Of a stretch of DNA of 42,087 nt, positions 17,822 to 26,740 are shown one piece after another. The translations under genes were made by a program, and so were the position numbers. Numbering within the stretch: the stretch's first letter is position 1; each line of letters begins with the position of its first letter. The notes under the pieces are model-generated. The model was not told the origin of the DNA, did no database searches, and worked only from the letters and a program-made list of their open reading frames with translations. The DNA comes from Prosthecobacter debontii. GTDB lineage: Bacteria > Verrucomicrobiota > Verrucomicrobiia > Chthoniobacterales > Chthoniobacteraceae. The stretch covers positions 1-42,087 of the forward strand of contig CAMDQC010000029.1 in NCBI GenBank assembly GCA_945905735.1. Direction: 5' to 3'.

Positions 17822-18729
17822 TTTCACTTGGACGCCTTTGGCTGAACCTCCGACGCGACATGAAGCGCGGTTGGTCCGCGAGCTACCACGACCGGCATAC
17901 CAAGCCACGCATCGCGACTTGGAACTGGCCGTATTGGAACGAGTCGCCCATGCCCGTGCCCGTCCACGTGCTCACCGGCGCGAACGATTGGGAGCTTTGC
18001 GCATGGATGCTGGCCAGTTGGTTCACCGTCACCGAAGAGACGTGGCGCGTCGTCATCCACGACGATGGCACACTGCCCCCCCACGCCCGTACGACCCTCA
18101 GCACGCTGTTCAAAACCTGCCGCTTTGTTTCCCGCACGGACGCCGACCCTGCGATGGAAAAACTCCTGCGCCCATTCCCATTTTGCCACGAATACCGCAC
18201 CAAGCACCCGCTCTCGCAGAAGATTTTCGACATCCCGCACTTCTGTGATTCCGACCGCCTTATCATCCTCGATAGCGACATTTTATTCTACCGCTACCCG
18301 AGCGAAATCATGGCGTGGGTGAACGGCTCGACCAACGATTGCTGGTTCAACGAAGACTGCGCGGAGGCAAGTATCATCTCCGCCGAAAATGCTTGGGAAG
18401 ACCTCGGCGTGAAGCTCTGGCCGCGCGTAAATAGCGGCTGCTGCCTGCTGCAAAAATCCGCCATAGACCTTGAGTTTTGCGAGCGCGCGCTCGGCGAGAC
18501 GAGCATCACCAAAGGCCACATCTGGCGCATCGAGCAGACCCTCATCGCCCTCTGCGCATCGCGCCACGGGCACGGCGGACTGCTGCCAAAAACTTACGAA
18601 GTCTCCCTCGGGAAAACGGCGTCCAGCGACGCCATCATGCGCCACTACGTCGGTGCGGTGCGCGACTACTTTTACAGCGAGGGACTGGCGAAGCTCGCGC
18701 CCATCCTACTGCCAAAGGAGGAGTTCTAA
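17818..18729 (+). CDS. Putative GT-A nucleotide-sugar transferase with DSD motif
   Basis: 303 residues starting MISLGRLWLNLRRDMKRGW. The most informative segment is RLIILDSDILFYRYPSEI, where D152-S153-D154 form a DxD-type metal/nucleotide-sugar site after a hydrophobic strand, as in GT8-like and related GT-A enzymes. Later VNSGCCLLQ resembles the acceptor-loop strand of such folds, and the C-terminus has RHYVGAVRDYFYSEG. I cannot assign a CAZy family with certainty. It overlaps the preceding gene by ATGA and ends two bases before the next ATG. Its last codons contain an AAGGAGGAG stretch that serves as ribosome-binding site for the downstream gene. Confidence 0.75.
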   Translation: MISLGRLWLNLRRDMKRGWSASYHDRHTKPRIATWNWPYWNESPMPVPVHVLTGANDWELCAWMLASWFTVTEETWRVVIHDDGTLPPHARTTLSTLFKTCRFVSRTDADPAMEKLLRPFPFCHEYRTKHPLSQKIFDIPHFCDSDRLIILDSDILFYRYPSEIMAWVNGSTNDCWFNEDCAEASIISAENAWEDLGVKLWPRVNSGCCLLQKSAIDLEFCERALGETSITKGHIWRIEQTLIALCASRHGHGGLLPKTYEVSLGKTASSDAIMRHYVGAVRDYFYSEGLAKLAPILLPKEEF

Positions 18730-18731
18730 GT

Positions 18732-19775
18732 ATGGATGTCGTCTTCGCACCCGACTGGCGGGAAGGAGTCCCCTACCAGCGCCTCCTCTCGGAAGCACTG
18801 GAGCGGCAAGGCGTCCACGTCCACTTTCTCTACGGCTACAAGCGGCTGCTCCCACTCTCCCGCGCTATGCGGGAGAAGAACGCCGACATCCTCCACCTCC
18901 ACTGGCCCGAGGCATACTACCCGCCGAGGCGAGACGGGCACGATTGGTTCCGCCGTGCGCGCTTCCAGCTCGATCTCCGCTTCGCCCTGCGCCGCTGCCG
19001 CCTCGCCACCACTGGCCACAACTTGGCCCCGCACAACCGCAGCCACGAATCATTCGCCGTCGCCAATCTCCGCGACGCCTACCGCCGCTCGCGGGTCGTC
19101 TTTGCACACTCCATCCTCGCAAAAACGCGGATGGTGGAACTGTTCGACATCCGCCCCGAGCGCATCGCCGTCATCCCCCACGGCGATCTCTCCGTCACAC
19201 TCGGCGCGCCCATTTCTCAAGCCGACGCCCGAGCGAAACTGAACCTCCCACCTACGGGAAAAATCGCCCTCATCTTCGGCATGGTAGAGCCCTACAAAGG
19301 GCAGGAAGAAGTCATCGAATGGTGGCGCACCGCCAATACCGACGCCACCCTCGCCATCGTCGGCAAGCCCTCCAACGCCGCATACCGCGAGCACCTCACC
19401 AGCCGCATCGGCGGGGCGAAAAACATCATCGCACGCTTCGAGTGGCTCCCCGACGCCGCCCTCCGCGACTGGCTCTGCGCCGTGGATTGCACCATTTTCA
19501 ACTACCGGAAAATCTTCACCTCTGGCGCGGCAAACCTCGCCCGCTCTTGGGGGCTCCCCATGATTCTCCCCGAGCGACTCGACACCGTCGTGCTCGACGA
19601 GCCCTCGCCCATCATCCACCGATTCACCAGCCTCGACTCTGACTTCGCCCAGCAACTCCAGCGCGCACTCTCCGTGCCGCCCGACTTCGCCGGAGCCGCC
19701 GCATGGCGCGCAGACACGAGCTGGGACCACGTCGCAAAACTCACCTTGGAGGGCTACAACCGAGCTCGCGCATAG
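18732..19775 (+). CDS. GT-B fold glycosyltransferase (GT4-like)
   Basis: 347 residues from the ATG at 18732, preceded by a good Shine-Dalgarno at 18716-18724. The N-terminal half has ADILHLHWPEAYY and a TTGHNLAPHNRSH loop. The linker has VIPHGDLSV, and the C-terminal Rossmann half has KIALIFGMVEPYKGQEEVIE and TLAIVGKP. This two-domain layout is typical of GT-B enzymes; the family's usual EX7E motif is not obvious, and FTSGAANLARSWGLP occupies the nucleotide-binding region. It resembles glycosyltransferases of polysaccharide clusters that move mannose or similar sugars, but the donor is not predictable. It is followed by a 20-bp gap before the amidotransferase. Confidence 0.85.
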   Translation: MDVVFAPDWREGVPYQRLLSEALERQGVHVHFLYGYKRLLPLSRAMREKNADILHLHWPEAYYPPRRDGHDWFRRARFQLDLRFALRRCRLATTGHNLAPHNRSHESFAVANLRDAYRRSRVVFAHSILAKTRMVELFDIRPERIAVIPHGDLSVTLGAPISQADARAKLNLPPTGKIALIFGMVEPYKGQEEVIEWWRTANTDATLAIVGKPSNAAYREHLTSRIGGAKNIIARFEWLPDAALRDWLCAVDCTIFNYRKIFTSGAANLARSWGLPMILPERLDTVVLDEPSPIIHRFTSLDSDFAQQLQRALSVPPDFAGAAAWRADTSWDHVAKLTLEGYNRARA

Positions 19776-19795
19776 CGGCCTCGCCTTACAACACC

Positions 19796-21652
19796 ATGTG
19801 CGGAATTGCAGGATTCATAGAACGCGCCACCCCCATAGATGAAGCCGCCGACCGGCTCCACCGGATGCTGGGCCGCATCGCCCATCGCGGTCCCGACGGC
19901 GAAGGGCTCCACGTCGAGCCCGGCGTCGCCATCGGGATGCGCCGCCTCTCCATCATAGACCTCGCGGGCGGCGACCAGCCCATCTGGAACGAAGACCACA
20001 CCATCGCCATCGTCTTCAACGGCGAAATCTACAACTACCTCGAACTCCGCGCCGAACTCCAATCGCGCGGTCATATTTTCAAAACGAGCAGCGACACAGA
20101 AGTCCTCGTCCACCTCTACGAAGACGCAGGCGAGCGCATGTTCGAGCGCCTCCGCGGCATGTTCGGCTTTGCCATCTTCGACCGCGCCCGCCGCTCCGTC
20201 CTCATCGCCCGCGATCACTTCGGCCAAAAGCCGCTCTACTACGCCAGCCAAGACGGAGCCTTCGCCTTCGCCTCCGAGATGAAGGCCCTCTTGGACATCC
20301 CGTGGCTCCGCCGCGACCTCGATCCAGACGCCTTTCTCGACTACGCCGCATGGCTCTCACTCCCCTCCCCGCGCACCCATTTCCGCCACATCCATAAACT
20401 CCCCGCTGGCTCCTACATCCGCATCGCCCTCGATGCACCCGAGCGCGCCCAGCCAGTCAAATACTGGCGCTACGACCTCACCCAAGAGCCCGACCTCCTC
20501 GAAGAACCCGCCGCCATAGACGCCCTCGACGCCGCCCTCCACGAAAGTATGCGCCTCCACCTCCGCGCCGACGTGCCCCTCGGCGTCCTCCTCAGCAGCG
20601 GCCTCAACAGCCGCGTCGTAGTCACCTACGCCCAAGAAATCCTCGGCGGCACCATTCAGACCTTCACCGTCGGCTTCGGCGCAGACGACTCCGAGCTTAC
20701 CGGCGCAGCCGAGACCGCACGCGAAATCCGCTCCCACCACCACCCGCTCGAAATCAACGCCCAAGACTTCGCAGCCAGCATCGGCCAAATCGCCCACCAC
20801 CTCGACGAACCCATCGGCGACCCCGCCTGCTTCGCCGTCTTCAACATCTGCAAATTCGCCCGCCAACACGTCAAAGTCCTCCTCTCCGGCGAAGGCAGCG
20901 ACGAACTCTTCGGCGGCTACGGGCGCTACGGCGGGATGCTCGACACCCTTGGCAAAACAGACCGCCTCCGCTGGCTCGGCAAGCTCTTCCCCGCCTCCGC
21001 CTTCTCCGACTCCCGCTGGCAACGCCTCAGCCAACGCATCAAAATCACCCGCGCCACCGAGGCCCTCATGCTCCGCCAAGAAGGGCTACCCGGCGACACC
21101 CGCAAACCTCGCGGCCTCACCCCCGCACAACTCACCCGCCTCTTCAACCGCGCCGCACAACTCTCCGGCATCTGCCGCCCGCAGCGCGACGCACTCAGCG
21201 CACTCCTCGCGCTCGACATTGATTGGCAGCTCGCCGAATCCCTCCTCCAAAAAGCCGACAAAATGAGCATGGGAGCCAGCATCGAACTCCGCACCCCCAT
21301 CCTCGACCTCGAAATCGCCAAAATCGCCGCCCGCATCCCCTCCTCCCTCAAACTCCACCACACCGGCATCGGCAAATACATCCTCCGCAAAACCATCGGG
21401 CGAAAACTCAACGAAGACCTCACACGCCCCAAAAAAGGCTTCCCCGTCCCCCTCGGCAAATGGTTCGCAGGCCCACTCCGCGAGCGCGTCGAAGCAGAAC
21501 TCTTCGCCTCCGACTCCGCCGTCTGCGAGCAACTCGAACGCCCACTCCTCCGCGCCGCGTGGGACGACTACCTCGCCGGGCGCTGGGAAGGCCACTACAC
21601 CCTCTTCGCACTTTGGCTCTACGAGACATGGCGGCGCACACTCCCCAAATAG
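19796..21652 (+). CDS. asnB: Asparagine-synthase-like glutamine amidotransferase
   Basis: 618 residues; the start is fixed at 19796 because Cys2 (MCGIAGF) must become the N-terminal nucleophile. The glutaminase half is intact: RLSIIDL, NGEIYN and SSDTEVL are present. The synthetase half has EGSDELFGGYGRY and LQKADKMSMGASIELRTP. Its ATP-pyrophosphatase loop, normally SGGxDS, reads SSGLNSR (267-273), so N271 replaces the expected Asp. In glycan loci this family usually amidates sugar acids or other carboxylates rather than making free asparagine. The loop change may reduce or alter ATP use. It ends one base before the next start. It could be an active variant or part of the same decay seen in the PKS-like gene. 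Confidence 0.9.
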   Translation: MCGIAGFIERATPIDEAADRLHRMLGRIAHRGPDGEGLHVEPGVAIGMRRLSIIDLAGGDQPIWNEDHTIAIVFNGEIYNYLELRAELQSRGHIFKTSSDTEVLVHLYEDAGERMFERLRGMFGFAIFDRARRSVLIARDHFGQKPLYYASQDGAFAFASEMKALLDIPWLRRDLDPDAFLDYAAWLSLPSPRTHFRHIHKLPAGSYIRIALDAPERAQPVKYWRYDLTQEPDLLEEPAAIDALDAALHESMRLHLRADVPLGVLLSSGLNSRVVVTYAQEILGGTIQTFTVGFGADDSELTGAAETAREIRSHHHPLEINAQDFAASIGQIAHHLDEPIGDPACFAVFNICKFARQHVKVLLSGEGSDELFGGYGRYGGMLDTLGKTDRLRWLGKLFPASAFSDSRWQRLSQRIKITRATEALMLRQEGLPGDTRKPRGLTPAQLTRLFNRAAQLSGICRPQRDALSALLALDIDWQLAESLLQKADKMSMGASIELRTPILDLEIAKIAARIPSSLKLHHTGIGKYILRKTIGRKLNEDLTRPKKGFPVPLGKWFAGPLRERVEAELFASDSAVCEQLERPLLRAAWDDYLAGRWEGHYTLFALWLYETWRRTLPK

Positions 21653-22567
21653 ATGAAAGTCACCATCTGCATCCCCTGCCACAACGCAGCAGCATGGGTC
21701 CGCCAAGCCATCCAAAGCGCCCTCGGCCAAACCGACATCCAGCCCGAAGTCATCATAGTAGATGACGGCTCCACCGACGGCTCCACAGACATCATCCGCG
21801 AATTTGGCGACCGCGTCACCCTCCTCACCGGCCCCAAGCGCGGAGCCACCCACGCCCGCAACCTCGCATGGCAGCACGGCACCGGAGAATGGGTCCAATT
21901 TCTCGACGCAGACGACTACCTAGAGCCCCACAAAATCGCCACCCAGCTCCGCGAAGCCCCCGACGCCGAAGTCATCTACAGCCCCGTCTGGATCGAGACC
22001 ACCACCGGCACCCACACCACCCGCGAACTCAGCCACACCGCCCCCGCCGAAGACATCTACACCCAATGGATCACTTGGCGCATCCCGCAAACCGGCGGCG
22101 CACTCTGGAAGCGCACCACCCTCGAAACCCTCGGCGGCTGGAAAGAAGACCAGCCCTGCTGCCAAGAACACGAACTCTACCTCCGCGCCATCCTCGCCCA
22201 AAAGCGCTTCGTCTTCGCCTCCACACCCGCCGCCATCTACCGCATCTGGAGCGAAGAAACCCTCTGCCGCAAAGACCCCCGCCTCGTCGCCCGAGTCCGC
22301 ACCAGCCTCATTGATACCCTCCTCGATTGGCTCCGCCAAAACCACAAACTCACCCCCGCACACACCGCCGCCGCAGGCCAAGTCTTCTTCGAGCAAGCCC
22401 GCACCTGGGCCCGCTACAACCTCCCCGAAGCCGCCGCCTACAGCGCCGAGCGCAATGCCCACGGCCCCTACCAAATCACCGGCCCCGCCGCCCCCCGCAC
22501 CTACCGCCTCATCCACAAACTCCTCGGCTTCACCGCCGCAGAAAAAATCGCGAACTTCCTCCGCTAA
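21653..22567 (+). CDS. Family 2 glycosyltransferase
   Basis: 304 residues starting MKVTICIPCHNAAAWVRQAI, abutting the amidotransferase stop. The GT-A fold has IIVDDGSTDGSTDII and the metal site LDADDYLEPHK (D85, D87, D88). A QTGGALWKRTTLETLGGW acceptor segment and CQEHELYLRAI follow, and late positions contain AIYRIWSEETLCRKD. It is soluble, with no membrane helix. It is the last gene of the long plus-strand operon; 58 bp follow before a gene of a different kind. Its donor and acceptor are unknown. Confidence 0.92.
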   Translation: MKVTICIPCHNAAAWVRQAIQSALGQTDIQPEVIIVDDGSTDGSTDIIREFGDRVTLLTGPKRGATHARNLAWQHGTGEWVQFLDADDYLEPHKIATQLREAPDAEVIYSPVWIETTTGTHTTRELSHTAPAEDIYTQWITWRIPQTGGALWKRTTLETLGGWKEDQPCCQEHELYLRAILAQKRFVFASTPAAIYRIWSEETLCRKDPRLVARVRTSLIDTLLDWLRQNHKLTPAHTAAAGQVFFEQARTWARYNLPEAAAYSAERNAHGPYQITGPAAPRTYRLIHKLLGFTAAEKIANFLR

Positions 22568-22625
22568 ACCTCCCACCAACGAGGGCTCGCTTTCTTGCTC
22601 TGCCGATGGCATTCCCGTGCTCGCT

Positions 22626-23867
22626 ATGAAGCTCTTCGTTTTCTCCGTCCTACTCACCGCCCTCACCGCTCACGCTGCAAATTGGCCCGCGTGGCGAGGG
22701 CCGCACCACGATGGGACTTGCGATGAGACGGGGCTGCCGACGACGTGGAGCGTGCCGGAGAAAAAGAACATCGCATGGTCTGTGGAGCTTCCCGACCGAG
22801 GCAATTCGACGCCTGTTGTGTGGGCCGGCAAAGTCTTCATCACTCAATTTATCGCGAAGGAAAACCGGCGCGAACTGCGGTGCTTCGATGCGAAGTCGGG
22901 AACGCTCCTGTGGGCAAGCGGCGTGACATTTACCGACAAGGAACCAACGCACGAGACGAACCCGCACTGCTCGGGCTCGCCAACGACGGACGGCGAGCGA
23001 GTGATCGTGAGCTTCGCGTCCGCTGGAGTTTATTGCTACGATTTTGCGGGGAAGGAATTGTGGCACCGCGACCTCGGGCCGCAGCACCACATCTGGGGCG
23101 GCGGGCCATCGCCGGTCATCGTAGGCGATACGTGCTTTCTCAATCACGGGCCGAGCAAGAGCACGCGCCTCGTGGCGATGGATAAAAAAACGGGCAAGGT
23201 GCTCTGGGAACGCGCGGAGCCAATCCGCACGGACTCGCTGCCGAGCAACCCAGACTTCTACGGCTCGTGGAGCGACCCGGTGCCGATAGCGGGCGGGAGG
23301 CTGCTGATGTCGTGGCCGTTTCGCGTGTGCGAGATCGAGGCGAACACCGGCAAAGAAGTGTGGACGTGCGAGGGGCTGAACCCGCTCGTGTACACCTCGC
23401 CGGTGCTGAGCGAAGGCATCGTCGTAAGCATGGGCGGCTTCAGCGGCAAGGCACTCGCAGTAAAAGTCGGCGGCTCCGGCGACGTGACTGCCACGCACCG
23501 CATCTGGCAGCAGCCGAAGAGCCCGCAGCGCATCGCCTCTGGCGCGATCTTCGCCGGACACCTCTACATTTTGAACGACCCCGGCATCGCCCAGTGCATC
23601 GACATCAAGACGGGCGAAGAGAAGTGGAGCCAGCGCCTCAAAGGCGGCGCAGCGAGCGGGCAAAACTGGTCGTCGGTCGTGATCAGCGAGGGCAACTGCT
23701 ATGCGGTGAACCAAGGCGGAGATGCGTTCGTCTTCAAAGCCAGCCCCACATTCGAGCTACTGGCGACAAACCCGATGGGCGAGAAAGTCATTGCGAGCGT
23801 CGCCGTGTCCGACGGGCGGCTGTTCATCCGAGGCCACCGGCACTTGTTTTGCGTGGAGGCGAAGTAG
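22626..23867 (+). CDS. Secreted PQQ-like beta-propeller protein
   Basis: 413 residues with a signal peptide (MKLFVFSVLLTALTAHA), then NWPAWRGPHHDGTCDETGLP, the usual opening of secreted PQQ-like (quinoprotein-fold) propellers common in Verrucomicrobiota and Planctomycetota. Blade motifs recur, for example LLWASGVTF, KELWHRDLG, GKVLWERAE, GKEVWTCEG and GEEKWSQRL. The quinone-binding residues of true dehydrogenases are not evident, so a scaffold or binding role is as likely as an oxidase. An ATG further upstream in frame lies inside the glycosyltransferase and has no signal peptide. The gene is convergent with the Uma2 gene, five bases apart. Confidence 0.88.
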   Translation: MKLFVFSVLLTALTAHAANWPAWRGPHHDGTCDETGLPTTWSVPEKKNIAWSVELPDRGNSTPVVWAGKVFITQFIAKENRRELRCFDAKSGTLLWASGVTFTDKEPTHETNPHCSGSPTTDGERVIVSFASAGVYCYDFAGKELWHRDLGPQHHIWGGGPSPVIVGDTCFLNHGPSKSTRLVAMDKKTGKVLWERAEPIRTDSLPSNPDFYGSWSDPVPIAGGRLLMSWPFRVCEIEANTGKEVWTCEGLNPLVYTSPVLSEGIVVSMGGFSGKALAVKVGGSGDVTATHRIWQQPKSPQRIASGAIFAGHLYILNDPGIAQCIDIKTGEEKWSQRLKGGAASGQNWSSVVISEGNCYAVNQGGDAFVFKASPTFELLATNPMGEKVIASVAVSDGRLFIRGHRHLFCVEAK

Positions 23868-23872
23868 CGCGG

Positions 23873-24523
23873 TCAGCCGAGAATCTTGCGCAGCGCAGCG
23901 AGGTTCGCCTTTGAGTCGAAGAACGCGGCCAGCGGTGCGCGGAACCCTTTCACGACGACGCTGGCGACTTCGCCCGTGCGCGATTTCATGCGGAGGACGT
24001 AGCTGCCTTTTTCCAGAATATACTGCTCCATCTCGCGGCGGTCGGGGCTCACGATCCAATACTCGCGGACGCCGTGTGCCTCAAAATCCTGAAACTTCAC
24101 GCCTCGGTCCCGCTTCTCCGTGGAGTCGGAGAGTATCTCGCAGACCATATCCGGGATGGGAAACTTGAGCGTCTTGCGGCGGAGCTTTGCAGCTTTCTCA
24201 GGCCCGAAGAACACCACATCCGGCTCGTAATCGTTGCGGGGAAAAACGCAGAGGGACTTCTCGCCGGTGACGACACCGAGGTCGTTGAGGTTCACGTAGT
24301 TGCCGAGTAGGCTTTCGATGAAGCCGCGTATCTGTGTGTGTTCGTAGGTTGCTGGTGAGTGCATGATGACTTGTCCGCTGATAAATTCCGCTTTCATCTC
24401 CGGCGTGATTTCGTCGTAGAAAAGCAGGCGACGTTGCCGCTCCTCGGCGAGAGTCGCAGCGAGCCGTGCGACCGTCTCGGGTAGCGTCGGTGAGGCGAGC
24501 AGTTCTTCGATTGCCGGTTTCAT
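23873..24523 (-). CDS. Uma2-family (DUF820) putative restriction-fold nuclease
   Basis: 216 residues of the Uma2/DUF820 family, which has a PD-(D/E)XK nuclease fold and is widespread in cyanobacteria and Planctomycetota/Verrucomicrobiota. Visible parts are EFISGQVIMHSP, the Asp in NDYEPDVVFFGP, the Glu in DMVCEILSDST and the Lys in RGVKFQDFEAHGVREYW, which together form the expected catalytic set. The biological role of the family is not settled. It is divergent from the secreted hydrolase, with about 80 bp between starts. Confidence 0.88.
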   Translation of the reverse strand: MKPAIEELLASPTLPETVARLAATLAEERQRRLLFYDEITPEMKAEFISGQVIMHSPATYEHTQIRGFIESLLGNYVNLNDLGVVTGEKSLCVFPRNDYEPDVVFFGPEKAAKLRRKTLKFPIPDMVCEILSDSTEKRDRGVKFQDFEAHGVREYWIVSPDRREMEQYILEKGSYVLRMKSRTGEVASVVVKGFRAPLAAFFDSKANLAALRKILG

Positions 24524-24602
24524 AATGCGCGGAGCATAGCCGCCCCAAGAAGTATCGGCAAGGGCTACGGTTCGTAAGTGGCGGGGGTTGTTCGTTCCGC
24601 TG

Positions 24603-26729
24603 ATGAAACGCTATTTTTTGCCAACGCTATTTCCTGTCCTCGCCTTCGCCGCGACCGCCTTCGCCCAAACACCCACCGACCCCGACGCGAACGCCCCCGC
24701 CGCCTCGCCCGCGCAGAATCGCCCGGCGAAACAACTGCCACCGCCGGGCGTCGCCATCCCGGATGCGGATCGTGCGGAACTGACCGCGGCGGCGGCGGAG
24801 CTGGGGAAAGAGATCGCCGTTTTGAAGCTCTCGAAGCTCGGCGGCGGAATGAGCGCGCTGATTCCCGATGTGGAGGTTTTCCACAAGGCCGTGGATTGGG
24901 CGCTGCGCTACGATGAGTTTTACAACGTGAAGGAAGTGGCGACCGCGCGCACGCTGCTCGCCGAGGGTAAGGCCCGCGCCGCCGCGTTGCGCGAGGGCAA
25001 GGCTCCGTGGACGACAGCGACGGGGCCGGCCGTGCGCGGGTATCGCTCGAAGATTGATGGCAGCGTGCAGCCCTTCGGCGTCGTCGTGCCCGCCACTTGG
25101 AAGGGCGCGGCAGACAAAGCGCCGCGTGCGACGTGGATTTGGAATCACGGACGCGGCGAGACGTTGAGCGAGCTTTCCTTCATCGCAGGCCGGATGAAAA
25201 GCGCGGGCGACTTCACCCCAGCCGACACGTTCGTCGTCCATCCCTACGGGCGCTACTGCAACGCCACGAAATTCGCCGGCGAAGTGGATGTCTTCGAGGC
25301 GCTCGACTCCGCACGCCGTGCGTATCCCGTGGATAACGACCGACTCGTGAACGCCGGTTTCTCGATGGGCGGTGCCAGCGCGTGGCACCTCGGCGCACAT
25401 CACTCCGGGCTGTGGGCCGCAAGCCACGCAGGCGCAGGCTTCGCCGAGACTGCGGAATACGCGGGCGTCTTCGCCGCAGGCAAAACGCCGCCGCCGTGGT
25501 GGGAGGTCATCCTTTATCGCTGGTACGACGCGACCGTCTGCGCCGCAAACTTCGCCAACCACCCGATGTTCGCCTACCACGGCAGCGAGGATAAACAGGG
25601 GCAGTCCACCGTGATAATGAAGCGCTTCGCGGAAAAGGAGGGCGTGAAAATCGAGGAATTCATCGGTCCGGGCGTGGGGCACAAATACGAGGCGAAGACG
25701 AAGGAGCAGATCGCGGGAAAAGTGACTGCGCTCTTGGAAAAAGGACGCAATCGATCACCTGACAAGTTCCACCTCACCACTTACACGTTGGCATACCCAA
25801 ATGCTGGCATCTTCCAGGTTGCGAAAATGGAGCGGCAATGGGAACGGGCAGACGTTGAGGTGAACAGGATAGACAACGCCTTTGATATCAAGACGAGAAA
25901 TGTATCGCGTCTGAAGATCGGCCCTATCAGAGCCGATGATCCTCAGTTCAAGATCTTCCAAGCGATATCCGAGATTATCGTTGATGGACAGAAGGTGAGC
26001 CATCCTTGGACGACATTTGCCATCGGAGGTGCCGGAAACAACTTTAGAGTAATGACGCCCCAGTTAATCGTCTGCCTCCTGACAAAAAGCGAAGGGAAAT
26101 GGGCTACAGAAACACCTGTTCGAGAAGAACTCGAAGAGAGACCAACGGAGCGAACTAACAAGCGTCCCGGTATTTGCGGCCCGATTGATCACGCCTTTAT
26201 GCAGCCTTTCATCTTCGTCAAACCCACCGGCACCCCGCTGAACGACAATCTCGGCGCGTGGACCCAGCGGGAGCTCACCCACGCGACGAAGCAATGGCGC
26301 GGCCTCTTCCGAGGCGATGCGCCGACGGTGGACGACACGCAACTCACCGACGCTCAGATTACATCGAGCAACCTCATCCTGTGGGGCGACCCGGCTTCAA
26401 ACGCTGTGCTGAAGCGCATCGCCGACAAGCTGCCGGTGAAGTGGACGGCGGAGGGCGTGGAGTTTGGCGGCAAGAAATACAGCGCGGATCACGTCCCCGT
26501 CCTCATTTTCTCCAACCCGCTGAACCCCACCAAATACGTCGTGCTCAACAGCGGCTTCACCTTCAGCCGCGCCGCGTGCAACGGCACCAACAGCCAGCAG
26601 ACGCCGAAGCTCCCCGACTGGGCCATCGTGGACATCACCGTGCCGCCCGACGACAAATACCCCGGCAAAATCGTGGACGCCGGGTTCTTCGACGAGCAGT
26701 GGAAGTTCACCACCGAGCGGCCCAAGTAG
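24603..26729 (+). CDS. Secreted alpha/beta-hydrolase (prolyl-oligopeptidase-like)
   Basis: 708 residues with a signal peptide (MKRYFLPTLFPVLAFAATAFA) and a Pro/Ala-rich spacer. The hydrolase domain has an oxyanion-type IWNHGRGET, the nucleophile S254 in GFSMGGASAW, a probable acid in HGSEDKQG and H360 in GVGHKYE. A long C-terminal part (about 390-708) resembles beta-rich tails of secreted peptidase/esterase proteins in Planctomycetota and Verrucomicrobiota. The ATG at 24603 is chosen because it gives the clean signal peptide. Base composition changes sharply inside the gene: 25861-26160 is 48 % GC by hand count, while sampled lines on either side are 68-73 %. The substrate is unknown. Confidence 0.82.
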   Translation: MKRYFLPTLFPVLAFAATAFAQTPTDPDANAPAASPAQNRPAKQLPPPGVAIPDADRAELTAAAAELGKEIAVLKLSKLGGGMSALIPDVEVFHKAVDWALRYDEFYNVKEVATARTLLAEGKARAAALREGKAPWTTATGPAVRGYRSKIDGSVQPFGVVVPATWKGAADKAPRATWIWNHGRGETLSELSFIAGRMKSAGDFTPADTFVVHPYGRYCNATKFAGEVDVFEALDSARRAYPVDNDRLVNAGFSMGGASAWHLGAHHSGLWAASHAGAGFAETAEYAGVFAAGKTPPPWWEVILYRWYDATVCAANFANHPMFAYHGSEDKQGQSTVIMKRFAEKEGVKIEEFIGPGVGHKYEAKTKEQIAGKVTALLEKGRNRSPDKFHLTTYTLAYPNAGIFQVAKMERQWERADVEVNRIDNAFDIKTRNVSRLKIGPIRADDPQFKIFQAISEIIVDGQKVSHPWTTFAIGGAGNNFRVMTPQLIVCLLTKSEGKWATETPVREELEERPTERTNKRPGICGPIDHAFMQPFIFVKPTGTPLNDNLGAWTQRELTHATKQWRGLFRGDAPTVDDTQLTDAQITSSNLILWGDPASNAVLKRIADKLPVKWTAEGVEFGGKKYSADHVPVLIFSNPLNPTKYVVLNSGFTFSRAACNGTNSQQTPKLPDWAIVDITVPPDDKYPGKIVDAGFFDEQWKFTTERPK

Positions 26730-26740
26730 GCGTGCGGGAT

